Source of the DNA: Candidatus Pseudoscillospira faecavium
GTDB lineage: Bacteria; Bacillota; Clostridia; Oscillospirales; Oscillospiraceae
Assembly: GCA_904420565.1 (NCBI GenBank)
Contig: CAJFVV010000018.1
Coordinates: forward strand, 1 to 64,000
Direction of reading: 5' to 3'
DNA: 64,000 nucleotides
Part shown: positions 48,147 through 58,045 of the stretch, piece by piece
How positions within the stretch are numbered: position 1 is the stretch's first letter
Layout: each line of letters opens with the position of its first letter
Made by a program: the position numbers and the translations under genes
Notes under the pieces: model-generated
Seen by the model: only the letters and a program-made list of their open reading frames with translations
Databases searched by the model: none
What the model was told of the DNA's origin: nothing

Positions 48147-49220
48147 GTGAAAGGCGTGGCAGAATATGGTTATACCCCAGTTGCTGAGGAATATCGCGGC
48201 AGCCGGTCGCGTTTATATACATCGGGACGGGAAAAAACGGCAAAGGGAAAAGAATCATTCAGCAGAAATGAGATTTTGCGTTGGGGCCGGCTGCTGCTTT
48301 GCGCGGCTGTTTTTCTGGCGCTGGTGGTAACCAAGGTACAGATGCCGGAACGTTTTGAAAGTCTGCGCGCTGTGTTTTCCGATCAGATGGAACAGAGTGT
48401 GGATTATCGGGAGGTGTTCAGTGTTGTGGGGCGGGCAGTCAGCGGAGAAACATCGGTTTCCCAAGCCGTTAATGACGTTTATATGGAGGTATTCCATCCA
48501 AATCAGGAGCAGGGGCAGGCCGTGGAAACAGCGGCGGCCATCTCCGGTATAGAATTCAGCCAGCAAGAGCCGGTTAACGTCTTGCTGGCTTTTTCGCAGC
48601 ATTGGAATCAATGTGGAGATTGGCTCTACCAGCAGGGAAGCCGCGATACACTGCAGACTGCCGGGGAGACGGCGGTAGAAACGACACCTGTGCAGAGCGG
48701 TACACCGAATACAGCGGAACAGGAGGTGCTCCCGGCGGAAACATCTGCAGACAGTGAGACTGTTTATGATGCGGAGACTCTGCCGGAAGGCGTTTCTATG
48801 GAGCAGCAGGTGCTGAATCTTTCGTATACGACGCCGGTGAGCGGGTGGCTTTCTTCGCCCTTTGGCTATCGGGAGCATCCGATTGAAGGCGAAGAGAAGT
48901 TTCATCGCGGCTTGGATATCGCTGCGGCAGAGGGGAGCGATATTGTTGCTTTTGCGGATGGCGTTGTAAAAGCGACTGGCGAAAGCAGTTCCCTGGGAAA
49001 ATATATCATGGTCAGCCATGATGGAAATCTCACTACGATTTACGGACATTGCAGCAAAATTACAGCCAGCGGCGGAGAAAGTGTCAAAAAGGGGAACAAA
49101 ATTGCAGAAGTGGGGCATACCGGCATGGCTACCGGTTCGCATCTGCATTTTGCCATGCAGCAGGGAGAGATGTATTTGAATCCGATTTATTATGTTTCGT
49201 TGGAAAAAGCGCCGGAATAA
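48147..49220 (+). CDS. M23 family metallopeptidase-domain membrane protein, SpoIVFA-like
   Basis: TM segment LLLCAAVFLALVV; C-terminal LytM/M23 domain (HRGLDIAAAEGSDIVAFADGVVKATGESSSLGKYIMVSHDGNLTTIYGHCSKI...GSHLHFAM); followed by M50 gene. Confidence 0.85.
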   Translation: MKGVAEYGYTPVAEEYRGSRSRLYTSGREKTAKGKESFSRNEILRWGRLLLCAAVFLALVVTKVQMPERFESLRAVFSDQMEQSVDYREVFSVVGRAVSGETSVSQAVNDVYMEVFHPNQEQGQAVETAAAISGIEFSQQEPVNVLLAFSQHWNQCGDWLYQQGSRDTLQTAGETAVETTPVQSGTPNTAEQEVLPAETSADSETVYDAETLPEGVSMEQQVLNLSYTTPVSGWLSSPFGYREHPIEGEEKFHRGLDIAAAEGSDIVAFADGVVKATGESSSLGKYIMVSHDGNLTTIYGHCSKITASGGESVKKGNKIAEVGHTGMATGSHLHFAMQQGEMYLNPIYYVSLEKAPE

Positions 49221-49833
49221 GCGGCGGATCCGTCTTTCGGTCAGTCCGGCATTGGTTGTGCTGCTCTTTCTTTTTGCATTGATCGACCGACAGAAGCTGC
49301 TGCTTCAGATCCTGCTGGCGGCGGGCCTGCATGAGTGCGGCCATTTTTTTGCGCTGCGCCTATTTGGTGGGGAAATCGATGCTTTGCGTCTGACAGCTTT
49401 TGGGGCGGAGATGCGTATCCGTCACAGTGAACGCCTTTCTTACAGCCGGGAGCTGGCAGCGGTACTGGCTGGACCGGCGGTCAATCTGCTTTGTGCGCTC
49501 TTGCTGGGCCGTATGGCGGTGGCTTTGGACTGGGAACGGGGCTATATGCTTTCGGGTATTCATATGCTTCTGGCTTTGTTCAACCTTTTGCCCATGCGTG
49601 CCCTGGACGGCGGCCGGGCGTTGTATCTATTTTTGTCCTGGTGTATAGAACCTGTCACAGCGGAGCGTATGATGCATATAGTCAGCGGTGTCGTTTTATG
49701 CGGCATGCTGTTTCTGGGAGCGGCGTTGCAGGGGGCTGTGGGGCTGCAGCTGCCCCTGCTGATGCTGGAGCTCTGGTTTGTTGTCTGCTGGTGTATGGAA
49801 ACGGGTATTGTCAAACCGCTGCGAACAGGGTAA
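49192..49833 (+). CDS. M50 site-2 protease, SpoIVFB-like
   Basis: HECGH zinc motif within TM region; LFNLLPMRALDGGRALY. Confidence 0.83.
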   Translation: MFRWKKRRNKRRIRLSVSPALVVLLFLFALIDRQKLLLQILLAAGLHECGHFFALRLFGGEIDALRLTAFGAEMRIRHSERLSYSRELAAVLAGPAVNLLCALLLGRMAVALDWERGYMLSGIHMLLALFNLLPMRALDGGRALYLFLSWCIEPVTAERMMHIVSGVVLCGMLFLGAALQGAVGLQLPLLMLELWFVVCWCMETGIVKPLRTG

Positions 49834-49883
49834 AATAATCCCGATAGTGATAAAAAGATCAAGAGTAATGGGAGCGTTTGCCT

Positions 49884-51719
49884 GTGAATCAGAAATTGGA
49901 ACGTATTTTACCCCGGGTGCAGAAACCGGCTCGTTATGTGGGTGGGGAATACAATCAGGTGATAAAAGATAAAAATACAGTGGATCTTCGTTTCGCCTTT
50001 TGTTTTCCGGATACCTATGAAATCGGCATGTCCAATTTGGGCATGCGTATTCTCTATGGCATTATGAATGCGATGGACGGCGTGTGGTGTGAGCGGGTAT
50101 TTGCCCCATGGCCGGATATGGAAGAGGAGATGCGCCGGGCGCAGATGCCGCTGTATGCCCTGGAATCCGGCGACGCGGTGAAAGAATTTGATATAATCGG
50201 ATTTTCGCTGGGGTATGAAATGGCATTCAGCAATGTACTGAACATGCTCGATTTGGCAGGCGTTCCGTTGCATGCAAATGAGCGGACAGAACTTTCGCCG
50301 CTGGTAATGGCCGGCGGCACAGCCTGCTTCAATGCTGAGCCCTTGGCGGACTTCATCGATTTGTTTTCCCTGGGTGAGGGGGAAGATGTTACGGTGGAAC
50401 TTTTGGAGCTTTACCGCCGGGCAAAAACAGAAAAATGGAACAAACAGCGTTTTCTGCGCGCTGCGGCAGAAATAGAAGGTATTTATGTACCGAGCCTTTA
50501 TGAAATTTCCTATCATGCGGACGGGACGATTGCGGCGATTGTGCCGAAAGACGGTGTGCGGGCTGTTGTGCGCAAGCGGATTGTGCAAGATATGGATAAA
50601 GCCTATTTCCCGACGAAGACCATTGTTCCGTCCACAGAGGTTGTCAACGATCGCGTTACTCTGGAGCTGTTTCGCGGCTGTATCCGCGGCTGTCGGTTTT
50701 GCCAGGCGGGATATGTGTACCGGCCGGTGCGCAACCGCTCAAAAGAACTGCTGGCGCAATACGGCGTGGAAGCGCTGCAGGATTCCGGTTATCAGGAGAT
50801 GACACTTTCGTCTCTGAGTACCAGTGATTACAAGCCGCTGAATGATTTGTGCGACAGCTTGATGGAATATTGCGATGCCCATAAAATTCATCTGTCGCTG
50901 CCATCGCTGCGGGCAGATAACTTTTCCATGGAGCTGCAGCAGCGCCTGGCCAAGGGACGCAAGGTGGGCTTGACTTTTGCGCCGGAAGCAGGCAGCCAAC
51001 GTCTGCGGGATGTGATCAATAAAAATTTGACGGAAGAAGACTTGCTCCACTCCTGCAAAATTGCATTTGAGGGTGGCTGGAGTGCGGTCAAGCTCTATTT
51101 TATGCTGGGATTGCCCACGGAAACAGATGAGGATATTATAGAAATTGCCCGTATTGCGGATCATGTGGTGCATACCTGGCGCGAATACGCACCGGACAAG
51201 CGCCGGGGCGTCAGTGTAACGGTATCTACTTCCTGGTTTGTGCCCAAGCCCCACACTGCTTTTCAGTGGGAAGCACAGATCAGCAAAGAGGAATATGAAC
51301 GGCGTGTTCAGCTGCTGCGGCAAAGCATCCGGGCAAAGGCGGTCTCCTATAAATGGCATGACTCTGATACCAGTTTTCTGGAGGCAGTGCTCTCCCGGGG
51401 CGACCGGCGTATGGGGCGCGTTTTGGAGGCGGCCTGGCGCCGCGGTGCAAAAATGGATGCATGGCAGGATTATTACAATTTGGATCTCTGGCTTGCGGCA
51501 TTTGAAGCGTGCGGGCTGGAACCGGCGTTTTACGCCAATCGCGTGCGCAGCCGGGACGAGATATTGCCTTGGTCCATGATTTCTTCCGGTGTTTCGCAGG
51601 ATTTTCTGTGGCGTGAGCGCCAGCGCGCCTATCAGGGTGTGACGACGCCGGATTGCCGGCAGATGTGCACCGGATGCGGCGCCAATTGTCTGATTGGGGG
51701 AGGGGAATGCGATGTCTAA
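49884..51719 (+). CDS. TIGR03960-type B12-binding/radical SAM protein
   Basis: ELFRGCIRGCRFCQAGYVYRPVR; FPDTYEIGMSNLGMRILYG. Start GTG 49884 or TTG 49878. Confidence 0.88.
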   Translation: MNQKLERILPRVQKPARYVGGEYNQVIKDKNTVDLRFAFCFPDTYEIGMSNLGMRILYGIMNAMDGVWCERVFAPWPDMEEEMRRAQMPLYALESGDAVKEFDIIGFSLGYEMAFSNVLNMLDLAGVPLHANERTELSPLVMAGGTACFNAEPLADFIDLFSLGEGEDVTVELLELYRRAKTEKWNKQRFLRAAAEIEGIYVPSLYEISYHADGTIAAIVPKDGVRAVVRKRIVQDMDKAYFPTKTIVPSTEVVNDRVTLELFRGCIRGCRFCQAGYVYRPVRNRSKELLAQYGVEALQDSGYQEMTLSSLSTSDYKPLNDLCDSLMEYCDAHKIHLSLPSLRADNFSMELQQRLAKGRKVGLTFAPEAGSQRLRDVINKNLTEEDLLHSCKIAFEGGWSAVKLYFMLGLPTETDEDIIEIARIADHVVHTWREYAPDKRRGVSVTVSTSWFVPKPHTAFQWEAQISKEEYERRVQLLRQSIRAKAVSYKWHDSDTSFLEAVLSRGDRRMGRVLEAAWRRGAKMDAWQDYYNLDLWLAAFEACGLEPAFYANRVRSRDEILPWSMISSGVSQDFLWRERQRAYQGVTTPDCRQMCTGCGANCLIGGGECDV

Positions 51720-52374
51720 ACTGCGGCTGCTGTTTGAAAAGCAGGGAACGGCCTGCTACATTTCCCATCTGGATTTGATGAGAACGTTTCAGCGCCTTTT
51801 TTTACGGGGCGGCATGTTTATTAAGCACTCCAAGGGGTTCCATCCCCATCCGGTGATGTCTATTGTGCTTCCGCTGCCTGTGGGACAGAGCAGCTGCTGC
51901 GAACTTTTGGACTTTGAGACTGAAAGCGCGGTGGATCTTGCGGCACTGCCGGCTTTGCTGAATGCCGGCTGCCCGGAGGGACTGCAGGTTCTGCAGGCTT
52001 ATGAGGCAGTGCGCCCGGTGCGGGAACTGGCTTTTGTGGCAGCGGAGGTTTCGCTCTTTTATGACAATGGGACACCAAAAGATGCGGCGGAGCAGCTGCA
52101 GTTGTTATTTTCGCGCAATGTGCTGACGATTCAAAAGCGCACGAAGCGCAAAGAACTGGCTGATGTGGACATCATACCTTTGATTCGACAGATTTCTTTT
52201 TTGACGCTGCCGGATCGTGTTTTGGTGCAGGCGGTGGTGTCGGCCCAGAATCCGGGCTTGAATCCTGCGCTGTTGGCTGTGGCGGTAGAGAAAGAATGTC
52301 TGGCGTTGACACCGGATTTTGTCTCGGTGCGCCGTACCGATGTGCTGGATGCAGATGGTATGCCGTTCCGTTGA
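51712..52374 (+). CDS. TIGR03936-type radical-SAM-associated protein
   Basis: KLRLLFEKQGTACYISHLDLMRTFQRLFLRGG...SKGFHPHPVMSIVLPLPVGQSS; overlaps preceding gene. Confidence 0.87.
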   Translation: MSKLRLLFEKQGTACYISHLDLMRTFQRLFLRGGMFIKHSKGFHPHPVMSIVLPLPVGQSSCCELLDFETESAVDLAALPALLNAGCPEGLQVLQAYEAVRPVRELAFVAAEVSLFYDNGTPKDAAEQLQLLFSRNVLTIQKRTKRKELADVDIIPLIRQISFLTLPDRVLVQAVVSAQNPGLNPALLAVAVEKECLALTPDFVSVRRTDVLDADGMPFR

Positions 52375-52425
52375 GACGGTGTTTTGAGCATTTTAAAAAT
52401 TTTAGATGGAAATTGAAAATAATGC

Positions 52426-52454
52426 TTGCATTTCAGCATATGCTGTGATAAAAT
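52426..52454 (+). promoter_or_regulatory. SigA-type promoter of rplS
   Basis: TTGCAT (52426-52431) N17 TAAAAT (52449-52454). Confidence 0.7.
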
Positions 52455-52461
52455 ACTCCAG

Positions 52462-52550
52462 TCTAAAAGGGCGGTCCTCTGTCGTAGTGCGTTCAGAAAG
52501 GAAGGCACAGGCATAAAATGCGGCACGAACGCCTATATTTGAGGAGGAAC
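52462..52550 (+). ncRNA. Possible L19 leader
   Basis: About 100-nt structured-looking 5'UTR between promoter and rplS; family call by context only. Confidence 0.35.
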
Positions 52551-52555
52551 GATCC

Positions 52556-52897
52556 ATGGATTTGATGAAAGCACTGAGAGATTCTCAGGTCAAGGCAGAT
52601 CATCCCGAAGTTGCAATCGGTGATTATGTCAAGGTTCACGTTAAGGTAAAAGAAGGCAGCCGCGAAAGAATTCAGGTTTTTGAAGGCACTGTCATTGCGA
52701 AAAAGCATGGTGGTATTGAAGAAACCTTCACTGTCCGCCGTGTTTCTTATGGCGTCGGCGTGGAAAAGGTATTCCCGGTGCATTCTCCCATCATTGATAA
52801 GGTTGAGGTTGTCCGTCACGGTAAGGTTCGCAGAGCAAAGCTGTATTATCTGCGCAGCCGCGTGGGCAAAGCTGCCAAGATCAAAGAAAGAATTTAA
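52556..52897 (+). CDS. rplS: 50S ribosomal protein L19
   Basis: [57 protein letters not shown]. Confidence 0.97.
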   Translation: MDLMKALRDSQVKADHPEVAIGDYVKVHVKVKEGSRERIQVFEGTVIAKKHGGIEETFTVRRVSYGVGVEKVFPVHSPIIDKVEVVRHGKVRRAKLYYLRSRVGKAAKIKERI

Positions 52898-52912
52898 GTC
52901 TTTTACATGCAG

Positions 52913-52940
52913 AAAAGAGGAGCTTAAAGCTCCTCTTTTT
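52913..52940 (+). terminator. Intrinsic terminator
   Basis: AAAAGAGGAGC ttaaa GCTCCTCTTTTT. Confidence 0.85.
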
Positions 52941-53088
52941 CTTTTGCTGAAATTTGCAATCAGCATGCTGCCATTTCTTTACCACAGAAATCAAAAAAGG
53001 AAAAGTTCCTCTTTTTTTTAGGAAACATTTCCTGTATAATAATAAATTAGTATTCTATAATCAGAAAAAATGTGGAGGCATTGCAATC

Positions 53089-53691
53089 GTGCGGCAGAGG
53101 GACAATAGAGAGAAAAGCGCAGCAGAGGAAAATCTGGGCAATTTTTGGGCGGTCAGCCTGGATTGGCTGCAGGCATTGGTTGTTTCTGTTATTTTTGTAG
53201 CGCTGTGCTTTACCTTTGGTGTGCGTATTGTGGGTGTGGACGGTGAATCTATGGAACCGACGCTGTGCCACAATGACAGGATTTTGGTGCTGTCATCCAT
53301 TTGGTCAAAGCCCCGCAATGGAGACGTAGTCGTTTTGCGTAAAGATTCGTTTGTTAATACGCCGGTGGTCAAGAGAATTATTGCAACGGAAGGACAGACG
53401 ATTGATATTGATTATTCCACCGGCGCTGTGTATTTGGACGGTGTATTGCTGGATGAGCCTTATATTAAGGAAAAAACACTGCTGCAGGGCGACATGGAAT
53501 TCCCTGTTACCGTATCGCCGGGCTGCGTGTTTGTCATGGGAGATAACCGCAATGCCAGCACGGACAGCCGCTGGAGCAGTTTGGGAGAAGTGGATTGCCG
53601 GTATATTTTGGGAAAAGCAGTTTTTGTGCTTTTTCCGGGCAGGGATGAAGATGGAAAGATGAGTTTGGCACGGATTGGAGGGGTGAAGTAA
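53089..53691 (+). CDS. lepB: Signal peptidase I (GTG start)
   Basis: VDGESMEPTLCHNDRILV, KRIIATEGQTIDID, GDNRNASTDSRWSSLGEV. GTG 53089 has upstream GGAGG. Confidence 0.92.
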   Translation: MRQRDNREKSAAEENLGNFWAVSLDWLQALVVSVIFVALCFTFGVRIVGVDGESMEPTLCHNDRILVLSSIWSKPRNGDVVVLRKDSFVNTPVVKRIIATEGQTIDIDYSTGAVYLDGVLLDEPYIKEKTLLQGDMEFPVTVSPGCVFVMGDNRNASTDSRWSSLGEVDCRYILGKAVFVLFPGRDEDGKMSLARIGGVK

Positions 53692-53692
53692 T

Positions 53693-54580
53693 ATGCAGGA
53701 TCTGCACTATTTTCCGGGACATATGAAAAAAACGCAGCGCGCCATCGAGGAAAGCATAAAAAAGGTGGATGCGGTGTGTGAAATTCTGGATGCCAGAATT
53801 CCCCTGGCGAGCCGTAATCCGGATATTGATACCCTGACAGCGGGAAAGCCTCGCCTGATTGTGCTCAATCATGTCGATCAGGCGGATGGAGCAAAAACAA
53901 AGCTGTGGGCTGCCTATTTTCGCGGCTGCGGTTATGCGGTGATGGAAACAGCTGCCAAAAGCGGCGCTGGTGTCAAAAATTTCGTGCCGGTTGTGCGTGC
54001 GCTGCTGGCAGAGAAGTTGCAGCGCTATGCGGAAAAGGGCCAGGTGGGAAGAACCATTCGAGTGATGGTTGTCGGCATCCCCAATGTGGGAAAATCGACT
54101 TTTATCAACCGGGTGGCGGGAAAAACCAGAGCCAAAGCAGAAAACCGCCCCGGTGTGACGCGCAGCAATCAATGGGTGAATGTGGGCGGCGCATTGGAGC
54201 TTTTGGATACGCCGGGCATTTTATGGCCGAAATTTGAAGATCAGCAGGCGGCACTGAAGCTGGCATTTATTGGTGCAATTCGGGATGAAGTGATGGATCT
54301 GGAAGAATTGGCCTGTTCTCTGATGGCGTTTTTGGCGGAAGAATATCCAAGCTGTTTGGAAGAGCGCTACCAGATTGTGCCGGAAGAAGGGGAAAATGGA
54401 TATGATTTGCTGATCCGTGCAGGTCGGCGGCGCGGCTTTCTGATTTCCGGCGGAGAGGTTGATACGGAGCGCATGGCAAAGATTCTGATGGATGAATTCC
54501 GCTCTGGGAAATTGGGGCGCTTTACACTGGAGTACCCGCCGCAAAAATTGCCGGAAAAAGGCTTTGATTATGACGCATAA
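53693..54580 (+). CDS. rbgA: Ribosome biogenesis GTPase RbgA (YlqF)
   Basis: YFPGHMKKTQRAIEESIKKVD, circularly permuted GTPase motifs NHVDQAD, GIPNVGKSTFINR, DTPGILWPKFE. Confidence 0.95.
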   Translation: MQDLHYFPGHMKKTQRAIEESIKKVDAVCEILDARIPLASRNPDIDTLTAGKPRLIVLNHVDQADGAKTKLWAAYFRGCGYAVMETAAKSGAGVKNFVPVVRALLAEKLQRYAEKGQVGRTIRVMVVGIPNVGKSTFINRVAGKTRAKAENRPGVTRSNQWVNVGGALELLDTPGILWPKFEDQQAALKLAFIGAIRDEVMDLEELACSLMAFLAEEYPSCLEERYQIVPEEGENGYDLLIRAGRRRGFLISGGEVDTERMAKILMDEFRSGKLGRFTLEYPPQKLPEKGFDYDA

Positions 54581-55205
54581 TGATTTGTGGGCGGAGGAGC
54601 GGCGGCTGTGGACTGCAGGGTATCGTGTTGTTTGCGGTACAGATGAGGCGGGCGCAGGGCCATTGGCCGGCCCAGTGTATGCCGCTGCAGTGATTTTGCC
54701 GCCCGAAGCAGAGCTCCCGGGATTGAATGACTCCAAACAGCTGACGGCAAAGAAAAGGGATAGCCTGTTTGATGAGATCTGCGCCAAAGCGCTGGCCTAT
54801 GCGGTGGCCTCTGTATCGGCGGAAGAAATTGACCGGATTGATATTCTCAATGCCAGGATAAAAGCGATGGATGCGGCGGTCAAAGGCCTGACAATCCTTC
54901 CGGATATGACTTTGGTGGACGGCAACAGGGATCACGGGAAACAATACCGGATTGAAAGTCCCCACATGCTCTTGGTGAGAGGAGACAGCCGCAGCGCCAA
55001 TATTGCGGCGGCCTCGATTCTGGCCAAGGTCAGCAGGGATCGTTATATGGAACGATTGGCGAAGGACTATCCGGTTTACGGATTTGAAAAACACAAAGGA
55101 TACGGCACAAAACTGCATTATCAGGCGTTGGATGCATACGGCCCCTCTCCGGTGCATCGAAAAACCTTTTTGAAGAAATGGGAGGCGCGCCGCCATGAAT
55201 CTTAA
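54570..55205 (+). CDS. rnhB: Ribonuclease HII
   Basis: VCGTDEAGAGPLAGPVYAAAVIL; LNDSKQLTAKKR; AASILAKVSRDR. Start overlaps rbgA end. Confidence 0.95.
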   Translation: MTHNDLWAEERRLWTAGYRVVCGTDEAGAGPLAGPVYAAAVILPPEAELPGLNDSKQLTAKKRDSLFDEICAKALAYAVASVSAEEIDRIDILNARIKAMDAAVKGLTILPDMTLVDGNRDHGKQYRIESPHMLLVRGDSRSANIAAASILAKVSRDRYMERLAKDYPVYGFEKHKGYGTKLHYQALDAYGPSPVHRKTFLKKWEARRHES

Positions 55206-55560
55206 AAAATTGCGTGGAGACTGGGGCGAAGCGGTGGTGGCGGACTATTTGCGTAACCGCGGGTATGAGATTGCAGCGGTGCAGTTTCGCTGCCGTATGG
55301 GAGAGATTGACTTGATTGCCCGGCAGGACGGCATCTTATGTTTTGTGGAGGTAAAGACCCGCACAAAAGCGGAGTATGGCATACCGCGGCAGGCGGTTGG
55401 GCCGCGTAAGCAGCAGCGGATGCGGGCGGCGGCAGCCCAATATTTGGCCTTGCATGATTTGGATTGTCCGGTGCGCTTTGATGTGGCGGAGGTTTATGCA
55501 GAGGATGTACTGGAAGCGCAGCACGCTAAGATTGCGTATTTGGAAGCGGCTTTTGTGTGA
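55195..55560 (+). CDS. YraN/UPF0102 family endonuclease-like protein
   Basis: GEAVVADYLRNRGYEI...MGEIDLIARQDGILCFVEVKTRT. Confidence 0.93.
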   Translation: MNLKKLRGDWGEAVVADYLRNRGYEIAAVQFRCRMGEIDLIARQDGILCFVEVKTRTKAEYGIPRQAVGPRKQQRMRAAAAQYLALHDLDCPVRFDVAEVYAEDVLEAQHAKIAYLEAAFV

Positions 55561-55575
55561 TAAGGAGTAGTATGG

Positions 55576-56511
55576 ATGTTGCCTTTTTCTCTTTTTGATG
55601 CCCATTGTGATACGCTGAGCCGATGCAGCCGGTTGGACTGTGGACTGCGTGCAAATACCGGGCATACCGATTTGACGCGCGGTATGCAGTTTCGCCATTA
55701 TGCCCAGGTTTTTGCGGTGTTCCGTGACGGGGCTTCCCCTCCGCTTGATGGCATGTTTGCGGAGTTCACCCGGCAAACAGATTTGTTTTTTCAGCAGATG
55801 CGGGAAAACGCTGACTGGGTGATACATTGCCGCAGCCGATCTGATTTGCAGCAAGCCGCAGCGGAGCACAAAGCGGCGGCGCTTCTTTCCGTGGAAGGGG
55901 CGGAGCTGCTGGAATGCGACCCTGGAAGAATCGATATTGCGGCGGAACTGGGTGTCTGCATGATCAATTTGACATGGAACCGGGCCAATGCGCTTTCCGG
56001 AAGCCATATGGAGGAAGCAGAGCGCGGCCTGAGCCTGCAGGGAAAAGATTTTGTGCGGCGGGCACAGGAAGCGGGAATTCTTGTGGATGTTTCCCATCTT
56101 TCGGATGCGGGTTTTTGGGATTTGATAAATATGACCCAACGGCCCGTTGTGGCAAGCCACAGCGACGCCAGGGTGCTTTCACCGCATACGCGGAATCTGA
56201 CGGATGATATGTTCCGGGCGATCCGGGATACTGGCGGTTTTGTTGGAATCAACTTCTATGTGCCGTTTTTGGGAAGAGATGGCTCGTTGGATGCAGTTTT
56301 TGCGCATTTGGAGCATTTTTTGGATTTGGATGGTGAAGAAACTGTTGGATTCGGCGGCGACTGGGACGGCTGCGACCTGCTGCCAGCAGGCGTTGCAGGC
56401 ATACAGGACATGGAAAAGATTTATCAGCGGATGCTGCAGCGCAATTACAGTCAAAAGCTGATAGACGATATTTTCTACAATAATTTGAAACGCACTATTT
56501 TTGAGCAGTAA
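55576..56511 (+). CDS. Membrane dipeptidase (M19 family)
   Basis: FDAHCDTL, LSVEGAELLE, NLTWNRANALSGS, VDVSHLSDAGFWDL, ASHSDARVLSPHTRNLTD, GGDWDG. Confidence 0.93.
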   Translation: MLPFSLFDAHCDTLSRCSRLDCGLRANTGHTDLTRGMQFRHYAQVFAVFRDGASPPLDGMFAEFTRQTDLFFQQMRENADWVIHCRSRSDLQQAAAEHKAAALLSVEGAELLECDPGRIDIAAELGVCMINLTWNRANALSGSHMEEAERGLSLQGKDFVRRAQEAGILVDVSHLSDAGFWDLINMTQRPVVASHSDARVLSPHTRNLTDDMFRAIRDTGGFVGINFYVPFLGRDGSLDAVFAHLEHFLDLDGEETVGFGGDWDGCDLLPAGVAGIQDMEKIYQRMLQRNYSQKLIDDIFYNNLKRTIFEQ

Positions 56512-56524
56512 GGAGAGAAAAACT

Positions 56525-58018
56525 ATGCGTTATTTGAGCACAAGAGATCGTTCGCTGCGTTATACGGCTGCGGAAGCGATCAAGCAGGGGCTGTCTCGCG
56601 ATGGAGGCCTGTTTTTGCCGGAGGAGTTTCCTTCGATTGAACCGGAGCAGCTCAAGGCGATGGAGACGATGAGTTATCAGCAGCGTGCGGTGGAAGTGAT
56701 GCGTCTCTTTTTGGAGGATTACAGTGAGGAAGAGCTGCAGGCATTTGCTGAAGCGGCTTATGGATCGGATAAATACGACGATCCTGCTGTGGCACCGGTG
56801 CATACCCTGGATGCTGCGACGCATTGCCTAGAGCTGTGGCACGGTCCCACCAGTGCATTCAAGGATATGGCACTGCAGATGCTCCCGCATTTGCTTTCTG
56901 CCAGCCTGAAAAAGACCGGGGAAGAAAAGACGGCCTGCATCCTGGTGGCCACCTCCGGCGATACCGGCAAGGCGGCGCTGGAAGGTTTCAAAGATGTGGA
57001 TCAGACAAAAATTATTGTATTTTATCCCAAAGACGGTGTTTCTGAAATACAAAAGCTGCAAATGGTTACGCAGGAGGGGAAGAATGTCAATGTATGCTCC
57101 GTTTTGGGCAATTTTGACGATGCACAGACTGGTGTGAAACGGATTTTCTCCAATGAAGATATCCGGGCGACACTCAACGGGCGCGGCTATTTTCTTTCCT
57201 CAGCCAATTCCATCAACTGGGGGCGTGTACTGCCGCAGATTGTCTACTATGTTTCGGTATACTGTGATTTGGCGCGGGACGGCAAATTAAAGGCGGGCGA
57301 AGCGCTCAATATCTGCGTGCCCACAGGAAACTTCGGCAATATCCTTTCAGCCTATTATGCGAAGTGCATGGGGGTGCCTGTTGGCAGATTGATTTGTGCT
57401 TCCAACAAAAACGATGTGCTGACGGAATTTTTGCGCACGGGCGTATATGACCGGAACCGCCATTTTTACACCACGATGTCGCCCTCTATGGATATTTTGA
57501 TTTCCAGCAATTTGGAGCGGCTGCTGTATGCTCTGTCCGATGGAAATGATGCTGAAGTATGCAGCTATATGGAGCAGCTGAATACTGTGGGACGTTATCA
57601 GGTCAGTGACAGCATTTTCAGCAGAGTCCGTGAGCTGTTCTGGGCGGGCTCCTGCGGTGAGGAAGAAACCCTTGCCACTATCTATCGGTATTATGAAGAT
57701 CCGGATAAGCGTTATTTAATTGATCCTCATACTGCTGTGGCAGCCAATGTGTTGGAGCAGTATCGTGCAGAAACAGGGGACAATGCGCCAGCGGTTTTTG
57801 CCTCTACAGCCAGCCCGTATAAGTTTTGCAACCACGTTTTACGTGCTATTGGTGCGCCATATCAGGGCAGCGGAATGGAATTGATTGCCCGCCTGCAGGA
57901 GATTACAGGCGTGCAAGCACCCTGGCGTTTGGCGAAGCTGGGTGAAAAGGGAATCCGCTTTACCGGGAGTACAGAAAAGCAGGATATGGAAATGGTTGTT
58001 TTGAATCTGCTGAAATAA
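56525..58018 (+). CDS. thrC: Threonine synthase
   Basis: MRYLSTRDRSLRYTAAEAIKQGLSRDGGLFLPEEFP; WHGPTSAFKDMALQMLP; VATSGDTGKAALEGF. Confidence 0.95.
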   Translation: MRYLSTRDRSLRYTAAEAIKQGLSRDGGLFLPEEFPSIEPEQLKAMETMSYQQRAVEVMRLFLEDYSEEELQAFAEAAYGSDKYDDPAVAPVHTLDAATHCLELWHGPTSAFKDMALQMLPHLLSASLKKTGEEKTACILVATSGDTGKAALEGFKDVDQTKIIVFYPKDGVSEIQKLQMVTQEGKNVNVCSVLGNFDDAQTGVKRIFSNEDIRATLNGRGYFLSSANSINWGRVLPQIVYYVSVYCDLARDGKLKAGEALNICVPTGNFGNILSAYYAKCMGVPVGRLICASNKNDVLTEFLRTGVYDRNRHFYTTMSPSMDILISSNLERLLYALSDGNDAEVCSYMEQLNTVGRYQVSDSIFSRVRELFWAGSCGEEETLATIYRYYEDPDKRYLIDPHTAVAANVLEQYRAETGDNAPAVFASTASPYKFCNHVLRAIGAPYQGSGMELIARLQEITGVQAPWRLAKLGEKGIRFTGSTEKQDMEMVVLNLLK

Positions 58019-58045
58019 TCGTTCAATGCAGTTGGGAGGGGTTGC

